From: Pictodentalium vernedei
Taxonomy: Eukaryota; Mollusca; Scaphopoda; Dentaliida; Dentaliidae
Direction of reading: 5' to 3'
Assembly: GCA_031216915.1 (NCBI GenBank)
Contig: CM062290.1
Coordinates: 168,039,453 to 168,103,452 of the forward strand
Length of the DNA: 64,000 nucleotides
In this document: positions 56,603-64,000 of the stretch, piece after piece
How positions within the stretch are numbered: the first letter of the stretch is position 1
Layout: each line of letters opens with the position of its first letter
Made by a program: the position numbers and the translations under genes
Notes under the pieces: model-generated
The model's input: only the letters and a program-made list of their open reading frames with translations
Databases searched by the model: none
What the model was told of the DNA's origin: nothing

Positions 56603-59483
56603 TTTTAGCTCACCTGACTTTCAGTTAGGAGAGCTATAGTGATCACTCACCGTCCGTCGTCTGGCGTCCGTCGTCCGTCGTCCGTGAACATGGTGTTTGC
56701 GTCTTCTCCTCCCAAACCGCTGAACCAATTTAATTGATATTTGAGATAATAGTTTGTTATGACATCGCAATTTGATTTTGTTCAAATCAAGTTGCCCCGC
56801 CCGTGGGTAGGGCCACACCCAAAAAGTGAGCTGAAATCTTAAAAAATCTTCTTCTCATGAACCAGCAGTAGCAGAGACTTGATATTTGGTGTGCAGCTTC
56901 CTTTTGAGGTGTAGACTCAGATTTGTTCAAGAGAAGTTTGTGGGGCTATCCTTGGCATCGTTATGGGAGGGGCAAAATTTTTGGCCCCGCCCGAAATTTC
57001 TATTTTCCAAACCGAGAGGCTGATTTGAACCAAATTTTATATGAGGGCTTACTGGGTCATAAGTACCTAATTTATGCTGATTTTTTTTTTCCCGTAGCCC
57101 CATGGGAACCGCAGGAGCTAAAAATAGAAAAAAATTAAAACGCCCATATCTCCAAAACTGCACGGCACCGAGAATTTTTATTTGGTGTGAAGCTTCCTTA
57201 GGACCAACAGAAAGAATTGGTAAAAAAAAATTGCCATCGGTTTTATCATAGGGTACAGTTTCGGGACTTTGAAAAAGTGCTGAGTCAGCACTTTTTAACA
57301 CTGTAGGCAATGGGAAAAACATTAAAAAATCTTCTTCTCCAGATCCAGCAGGCAGAATCTTTTGATATTTGGTATGCAACATTGGAGGGTGGATCTGATT
57401 CAAGTTTGTTCAAATCGGCCCCCTGGGTTCATATTTGGGCTCAGCATAGGAGCCCGAATTCGAACTTAGTGCATTTCAGGCAAATTTCTTAAAAAATCTT
57501 CTTCTCCAGATCCAGCTGGCAGAATCTTTTGATATTTGGTATGCAACATTGTGGGGTGGATCTGATTCAAGTTCGTTCAAATCGGCCCCCTGGGTTTATA
57601 TTTGGGCTCAGTATAGGAGCCCAAATTTGAACTTACTGCATTTCAGGCAAATTTCTTTGAAAATCTTCTTCTCCAGATCCAGCAGGCAGAATCTTTTGAT
57701 ATTTGGTATGCAACATTGTGGGGTGGATCTGATTCAAGTTTGTTCAAATCGGCCCCTTGGGTTTATATTTGGGCTCAGTATAGGAGCCCAAATTTGAACT
57801 TAGTGCATTTCAGGCAAATTTCTTTGAAAATCTTCTTCTCAAGATCCAGCAGGCAGAATCTTTTGATATTGGGTATGCAACATTGTGGGGTGGATCTGAT
57901 TCAAGTTTGTTCAAATCGGCTCCCTGGGTTTATATTTGGGCTCAGTATAGTAGCCCAAATTTGAACTTACTGCATTTCAGGCAAATTTCTTTGAAAATCT
58001 TCTTCTCCAGATCCAGCAGGCAGAATCTTTTGATATTTGGTATGCAACATTGTGGGGTGGATCTGATTCAAGTTTGTTCAAATCGGCCCCTTGGGTTTAT
58101 ATTTGGGCTCAGTATAGGAGCCCAAATTTGAACTTAGTGCATTTCAGGCAAATTTCTTAAAAAATCTTCTTCTCCAGATCCAGCAGGCAGGATCTTTTGA
58201 TATTTGGTATGCAACATTGTGGGGTGGATCTGATTCTATTTTGTTCAAATCGGCTCCCTAGATTCATATTTGGGCTCACTATAGAAGCTCGAATTTGAAC
58301 TTAGTGCATTTCAGGCAAATTTCTTCAAAAATCTTCTTCTCCAGATCCTGCAGGCAGAATCTTTTGATATTTGGTATGCAACATTGTGGGGTGGATCTGA
58401 TTCCAGTTTGTTCAAATCAGCCACCTGGATTCATATTTGGGCTCACGATAGAAGCCCAAATTCGAACTTAGTGCATTTCAGGCAAATTTCTTTGAAAATC
58501 TTCTTCTCAAGATCCAGCAGGCAGAATCTTGTGATATTTGGTATGCAGCATCCTTAGGGGGGTGAGATTCAAGTTTGTTCAAGCCATGTCCCTAGGTCCA
58601 TATTTGGGCTCACTGTGGGAGCTTGAATTGTAACTTTGTTCGAAATGAGGAATTTTCTTAAAAAATCTTCTTCTTCAGATCCAGCAGTCCGAATGGTTTG
58701 ATATGTGGTGAGTAGCATCCTTGTGGGGGAGGGGGGGGGGGGATTCAAGTGTGTTAAAACCAAGTCCATGGGTCCATATGTGGGCTCCCTGTGGGAGCCC
58801 AAATTATAACTTAGTCAATATGAGGAATTTTTCTTTAAAAATCTTCTTCAGATTCAGCAGTTGGAATGTTTTGATATTTGGCATGGAGCAACCTTGGGGG
58901 CTGAGATTCAAGTTTGTTCAAGCCAAGTCCCTTGGTTCATATTTGGGTTCACTATGGGAGCCTGAATGACAACTTAGTTCAAAATGAGGAATTTTCTTTA
59001 AAAATCTTCAGATCCAGCAGATGAATGCTTTTGATATTTTTTATGCAGCATCCTTAGGGGGGTAAGATTCAAGTTTGTTCAAGCCATGTCCCTAGGTCCA
59101 TAATTGGGCTGATTGTGGGAGCTCGAATTGTAACTTGGTTCAAAATGAGGAATTTTCTTTAAAAATCTTCTTCTTCAGATCCAGCAGTCGGAATGTTTTG
59201 ATATTTGGTGTGCAGAATCCTTAGGGGTGTGAGATTCAGGTTTGTTAAAGCCAAGTCCCTGGGTTCATATATGGGCTCCCTGTGGGAGCCCGAATTATGA
59301 CTTAGTTCAGTATGAGGAATATTCTTTAAAAATCTTTTTTTAGATCCACTGGTCAGAATATTTGGATATTTGGTTTCAGCTTTTCTTAGGAGGAGCAGAT
59401 GCAACTTGTGGAAATCAATTCTCTGGGTTGATATTTAGGCTACCATGTCAGGTGAGCGCCCTCAGGCCCCCTGGGGCCTCTTG
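56603..59483 (+). mobile_element. Family-B element, copy 4, nested in family C
   Basis: 5' end TTTTTAGCTCACCTGACTTT with a CTGA/TCAG stem nested in AGCTC/GAGCT, then CACCGTCCGTCGTCTGGCG. A left module runs to about 57300, followed by about twelve units; those at 57549, 57716 and 57883 are exactly 167 bp apart and nearly identical. It ends CAGGCCCCCTGGGGCCTCTTG. The flanks CGAATATGCATTTT and TGAACTATTTACAGTC rejoin into a family-C block seen uninterrupted at 55877 and 56147. Confidence 0.85.
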
Positions 59484-59619
59484 TGAACTATTTACAGTCA
59501 CTACGTGCGGATTCTTTTTTTAAACTCATGTAACACCCACATCCCCACCACCCCACCCCTTGGGGGGGGGGGGGGGGTGCGATTAGGCACCTTTTTTTTC
59601 TTTCGTCAAAAATGCTTTT
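59484..59619 (+). repeat. Family-C remainder between two insertions
   Basis: GAACTATTTACAGTCACTAC, a poly-G run and TTTTTTTCTTTCGTCAAAAA match the family-C blocks at 55887 and 56200. The next family-B element begins in the following T run. Confidence 0.75.
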
Positions 59620-61548
59620 TAGCTCATCTTGACAAAGTCAAGCTTAGCTAATCTCATCGCTCTCCATCCGTCGTCTGTTGTCCGTCAACACCCTGTTTTG
59701 GTCTTCTCCTCCAAAGCCACTGGGCCAATTCAAGTGAAAGTTTGTGTGAGTGATGGTCCCAAAGGGGCATTTCATTTTTGTTCAACTCAGCATGCCCAGC
59801 CCCATAGGGAGGGAGTGGGGGAAAATGCTCCAAAATATTTTAAAAATCATCTTCTCAAGAACCAGTGTGTACAATGACTTGATATTTGCTATGGAGCTTC
59901 CATATGAGGTGTAGAATCAAGTTTGTTCAAACGAAGTTCGTGAAGTAATATTTGGCTTTGTAATAGGAGGGGTAAGGTTTTTGGCCCCGCCCAAAATTTC
60001 TATTTTCTGAACCGATGGTCCGGTATGAACCAAATTTGGTTTGTGGTAGTATTGGGTCATAAGTGCTTGACCCATGCAAAAAAAAAAATTCCCGCATCCC
60101 CATGGGAACCCTGGGAGCTAAAAATAGAAATATTTTCAAACGCCCATATTTCCCAAACCCCACGGAACAGAGAGCTTTTATTTGGTATGAAGTATCCTTA
60201 TGACCAGTAGAATTGAATGGTAAAAAAAAATTGCCATTGGTTATGTTAGGGTGTTCTGTAATGGGCATCGAAAAAATGCTGAGTCAGCATATTTGCAAAA
60301 ATTTTAAAAAATCTTTTCTCCAGAATCAATCGCCAGAATCTTTTGATATTTGGTATACAGCATTCATAGGGGGGTCAGATAAAAGTTTGTTGAAATAAAG
60401 CTCATTGGTTCATATTTGGGCTCTCTACAGGAGCCCGAAGTTTTAACATAGGGTAATATGGGGAATATTCTTTAAAAATCTTCTTCTTCAGAACCACCAG
60501 TCAGAATCTTTTAATATTTGGTATACATCATTGTTATGAGGGTCAGATTCTAGATTGTTCAAACCAAGTCCCTAGGTTAATAAAAATTTTATCTTTGTTC
60601 AGTATGGAGGGTAATTTAAAAAAATCTTCTTCTTCAGATCCATCAGTCAGAATGCTTTCATATTTGGTATGCAACATCTCTATGGGGGTCAGATTCAAGT
60701 TTGTTCAAATCAGATCCCTAGGTATATATTTGGGCTCACTATGGTAGCCTAAATTTTTACTTAGTGCAATATGAGGAAATTTCTTTAAAAATCTTCTTCT
60801 TCAGATCCACCAGTCAGAATGCTTTTATATTTGGTATACAACATCTCTAGGGGGGTCAGATTCCAGGTTGTTCAATTCGAGTGCCTAGGTTAATATTTGG
60901 GCTCCATATGGGAACATGAAATTTAACTTAGTACAATATGAGGGAATTTCTTCAAAAATATTCTTCTTCAGATTCACTTGTCAGAATGCTTTCACATTTG
61001 GTATACAACATCTCTAGGGGGGGGGGGGTCAGATTCAAGTTTGTTCAAATCGGATCCATAGGTTAATATTTGGGCTCGCTATGGTAGCCCAAATTTGAAC
61101 ATAGTGCAATTCGAAGAAATTTCTTTACAATTTCTCTTCTTCAGATCCAACAGTCAGAATGCTTTCATATTCGGTACACAACATCTCTAGGGAAGTCAGA
61201 TTTAACTGTGTTCAAATCAAGAGTCTGGGTTAATATTTGGGCTCTCTATGGGAGCCGGAATTGGCCATTTTGCTGATGAATTAAAATTTTTGTATTCAGT
61301 ACCCTCTAGAGGTACTAAGATTAATCCACATAGGTTGTATCAAGGGGCTTCATAGGGGAGCTCTTCATTTTACTTAGGATCAACTGAAGAAAAGGCATGA
61401 TGCCCAGATTATTTTTGTCACTCCTGAGGGACTCAAGGATTGACAGTGTAGCCTATGGAGATGGCTTGCTTAATGTAGACTCATTCTTGACTCTGTTTAA
61501 ATTGTGTTCAGTACAAGATGAGCGCTTCAGGCCCCGTGGGACCTCTTG
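59620..61548 (+). mobile_element. Family-B element, copy 5, nested in family C
   Basis: CTTTTTAGCTCATCTTGACA hairpin end, left module, seven units and right module ending CCCCGTGGGACCTCTTG. The flanks GTCAAAAATGCTTTTT and TTTACAGTTTTGGTT rejoin into the block seen at 56204-56230. Close relative of 41213-43555 without the SINE. Confidence 0.85.
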
Positions 61549-61759
61549 TTTACAGTTTTGGTTAAAGTTTGTGGTTAAAAACCCAGACATCCCCCCCCCT
61601 CTCCCACCCACCCTCACCCCTATTGTGCCAATTAGGTATTTTTTTTTCTGCTCAAAATGATAACTCCAGTTTGGATTATTTGATTTCAACCAAAGTTGAT
61701 ATGTGTATTTTCCAGCTAGTAATTCAGGCCAGGTTTGAATATAGGTTCCACAACTCCCC

Positions 61760-61790
<31 letters not shown>

Positions 61791-61851
61791 ACACACCACA
61801 CACGCACGCACGCACGCACGCATGCACGCATGCACGCACGCACGCATGCAC

Positions 61852-61882
<31 letters not shown>

Positions 61883-62106
61883 TAGCCCAACATTACTTTA
61901 TGTACTGCATCTTTAATTCTTTACCTGACACAAGTTGAAGCCACCAGTACAAATTATATTTTTATACTGTACCAATGACCCAGACTTAGCTGGTGTTAAC
62001 TCTAACAAAACCAGGGCCAAACACAAATTTTGCCCCCCAATCCCCAAAATTTGCATCCAAAACAAAAAGAAATCATGTCCTAAAGTACCTCCATACTACG
62101 CCTCTA
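61549..62106. other. Family-C tail, CA-rich microsatellite and unassigned sequence
   Basis: 61549-61700 carries TTTGGTTAAAGTTTGTGG and a C-rich run of family C. The microsatellite follows, then sequence without a recognised feature. Confidence 0.5.
61757..61881. repeat. Poly-C followed by compound (CA)n/(CACG)n microsatellite
   Basis: About 20 C, then CACACA runs, a block of ACGC/ATGC repeats and again CACACA to 61881. Apparent proteins rich in His/Thr or Cys/Val across this stretch are artefacts of the repeat. Confidence 0.9.
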
Positions 62107-62150
62107 CTGCGCATGCGCAGTGACGCAGACGTCCCGAAATTGGCGCCAAA
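62107..62150. promoter_or_regulatory. NRF1 and E2F-type palindromes, candidate promoter
   Basis: CTGCGCATGCGCAG (62107-62120) is a perfect palindrome matching the NRF1 consensus; TTGGCGCCAAA (62140-62150) is an E2F-type palindrome; TGACGCAGACGTC lies between them. Such clusters mark CpG-type promoters in animals. No gene start can be assigned; transcription could go either way. Confidence 0.5.
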
Positions 62151-63041
62151 TATTCTCTGTTTGGCCCTTCATCAGTCAACATCTCACTGATCTTTGTGCT
62201 TGTAAATCTCAGTTTAAAGGATGCCAGACACTTAATTCTTGGAGAAAATGTGATTCTAAGGAGGATAGAAGGAGGAGAGGAAAAAGAAGTGACAAAAAAT
62301 AATCAGGGCTGTACTTAAAATTTTTTGATGAAATTATGTTAAGTTGCCTATTTTCGAGGCATGGGCCTCTTGTTGTCATTCTTGCTAAATGTTGCACTGC
62401 TTATTCAGTGTTTCCTCTCCCCTAGCCTTCTAAAGTCCCCCCTTGCAATTCTCCCATGCTTTTGCATATTTTTGAGAAATTTCATTTCTAAAATTTCCTG
62501 GGAGAGTTGCTTGGTTACAGAATGTTTTCTGTTATTTTCCCCATAGTTACGTTTTCACCCATGGGTGTATAACGTTTGTGTTCTGCATCTTCCATCTGAT
62601 GTTCTGCAGATTCTCCCCTGGGAGTCTCTGTTTTGCATCAGATAGAGTGTAATTTGATGACTGATTCCGGGCCAGTTTTTTCAGTGCCTGGAGTCATGTT
62701 TTCTGGTGTTTTTACACTGTTTGTTTACATTGGCAACAGCCTTTTTTGAGGGGGGCTGTTTGCCTTTGCTGTAGTTCATCTCACTATAAGATACATTTAT
62801 ATTATCCGTAAGTGTCTCATTAATTATTTAATATAAATTTAAAATTTTTGACCACACTTTGCCATTGGATCCATCGGGGCTCAACGTTACTTTTCAGCAA
62901 CTTGGGCTTCGCTGAAAAAATATTTTTTCAAAATTATTTTGATTTGCAATTGTTTTTTCATTTATTAATGGATCATGTTATTATGTATCTTTGTGTCAGG
63001 GGTTTTTGCGAGTAACTAGGACTTATTGTTGTTCTTTCACA
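62151..63041. other. Sequence between promoter-like site and gag
   Basis: It carries AGGCATGGGCCTCTTG at 62356-62371, a family-B-like 3' end. No coding frame is convincing; the rest may be the leader or left ITR of the third DIRS-like element, which cannot be checked because its right end is outside the window. Confidence 0.4.
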
Positions 63042-64000
63042 ATGAAGGGACGTTGTTCAAATTGTAATAGGAAGAAATCTTCCTCTGACATTCATGATCA
63101 TTGTATTAATTGTAGTCAGTGTTCTCGCATTAATCCCTGTCCTAGATGTGAATATTGGGATGAGAAACATTGGAAATGTGTGTCACGATATGTTATTTCT
63201 GGAGAAAGGGCGATGCCGGCTCTTTCTCCGCAAGGTCACTCTACTCTCTCAGTTTCTATTTCAGAGGAACCAGAACAGGGTGATGTTTCCATGTTATCTT
63301 CTACAAGTGTGCGTCCGTCGTCACAAATGAATTCAGAGCTAGCGGCAAAAGTGCTCATGGAGATTAGACAAATGTCGTCCGCTAGCTCGCCCGGTGTAGC
63401 GTCCATTCACCGAATGGTTCGGCAGCCGGGTTCGTCCGATGCGGTCCAAGAGGAAGTTTTGGGTGATGCGAGCACTATAAACATAATAGATGCACACCCA
63501 GTGACGGCGGATAGTAAGCGAGAACGGAGGAAGCCTTTGAGTCCGGTTCCTAGCTCGTCCAGGTCCAGCCGGGCTGCAAAATGTGTCTTTAGCGGAGCAT
63601 ACGTCCGTCGCTCGGGACGCTCCGTTGTATAAGCAGTCCGCAGAGACTGTTAAGGCTTCCTCTTCTCGTCAGCGCACACGACCGCACCTTGGCTGCGTGA
63701 CCGCCGATATATTACCAGCTTCGCCGATCAGGGATTCGAGACCGATGGACTCCGGACAGTCGCATAGGAAAAGTATGCGGGAGCCATCTGATGCGGAGCT
63801 GCCCTCGGCGAAGCAGCAAAAGACTGCGCCTCCGCAGGTCTCGACGCCGGACATTCTTGTGCAGATAGCACAGCTTATCGCAGTATCCCAGCAGCCGACA
63901 GAAACGGTGTCGGATCGAGAATTATCCGACGGCGCTGGGTCGGTACGCTCCGCCGAAGCATCGGGGGCGGACGACCGGGAACATCATGAGGTCCGACCGG
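63042..64000 (+). pseudogene. Gag-like ORF1 of a third DIRS-like element (partial)
   Basis: ATG at 63042 opens MKGRCSNCNRKKSSSDIHDH, followed by CINCSQC and CPRCEYW. A C-x2-C … D-x-H-x2-C-x2-C … C-x2-C pattern is what DIRS ORF1 proteins carry at their N-terminus. The middle is Ser/Pro-rich. The frame stops at 63632, but from about 63560 the next frame is open to the window end (SLAEHTSVARDAPLYK, then TPDILVQIAQLIAVSQ), so a single frameshift between about 63540 and 63580 splits one ORF. The 3' half is more GC-rich than its surroundings. It is not the same family as copies 1 and 2, whose gag shows no such Cys/His motif. RT and recombinase would lie beyond the window. A host zinc-finger gene is less likely. 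Confidence 0.6.

Noticed and set aside
57549..58131. Series of 82-residue open frames with almost identical proteins (MWGGSDSSLFKSAPW…)
   Set aside because: They are shadows of the 167-bp tandem repeat; frames begin in successive units, end at the next unit's stop, and the same DNA occurs in arrays where the frame is closed.
61453..61916. Cys/Val- and His/Thr-rich frames
   Set aside because: Direct translation of the CA/CG microsatellite and poly-C.

Overview
The window is animal genomic DNA dominated by transposable elements. It is most likely from a mollusc, and probably a bivalve. This rests on three signals: several tRNA-headed SINEs whose body matches the V-domain type known from bivalves (RUDI-like), DIRS1-like tyrosine-recombinase retrotransposons, and many T-flanked elements built from tandem units of about 165 bp, which recall the bivalve 'pearl'/Helitron-like repeats. 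There are no operons, ribosome binding sites or bacterial genes. The species assignment is inference.

One host gene is supported: a plus-strand BTB/POZ-domain protein in at least three exons (coding 11360-11485, 15098-16026, 52508-52877). The splice phases agree and give a 474-residue reading. Its second intron is about 36.5 kb and is almost entirely repeats. The stop in exon 3 may come from a one-base homopolymer difference, because protein-like sequence continues in the neighbouring frame to a candidate donor at 52936.

Layout. 135-6765: decayed DIRS1-like element (copy 1) with terminal inverted repeats (ITRs), gag, RT/RNase H, recombinase and an internal complementary region (ICR) split by a 213-bp MITE. 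6766-11341: low-feature sequence with SINE pieces, a SINE pair and a hairpin. 11342-16026: BTB exons 1-2 with a 3.6-kb intron. 16027-31853: intron 2, first part, with hairpins, a 3.7-kb hAT-like element carrying a tandem-unit element and a SINE, then tandem-unit arrays. 31854-38140: second DIRS1-like element (copy 2), better preserved but still frameshifted, with another element inside its right ITR. 38141-52507: more tandem-unit elements, SINEs and a 1.6-kb hAT-like element. 52508-52877: BTB exon 3. 53000-61650: nested tandem-unit elements, with two family-B copies inside one family-C sequence. 62107-62150: promoter-like NRF1/E2F palindromes. 63042-64000: the start of a third DIRS-like gag, cut by the window edge.

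The most interesting signal is a class of non-autonomous elements of unrelated sequence that share one plan: a short 5' hairpin just after a T run, a CGTCCGTC-rich stretch, a tandem array with a family-specific period, and in several families a 3' hairpin ending near CTCTTG. Three insertions sit in T runs, two of them with paralogous empty copies in this window, which fixes their boundaries and suggests insertion at TT, as in Helentron-type Helitrons. The 5' hairpins differ in sequence but keep their pairing, so structure appears to be what is conserved.
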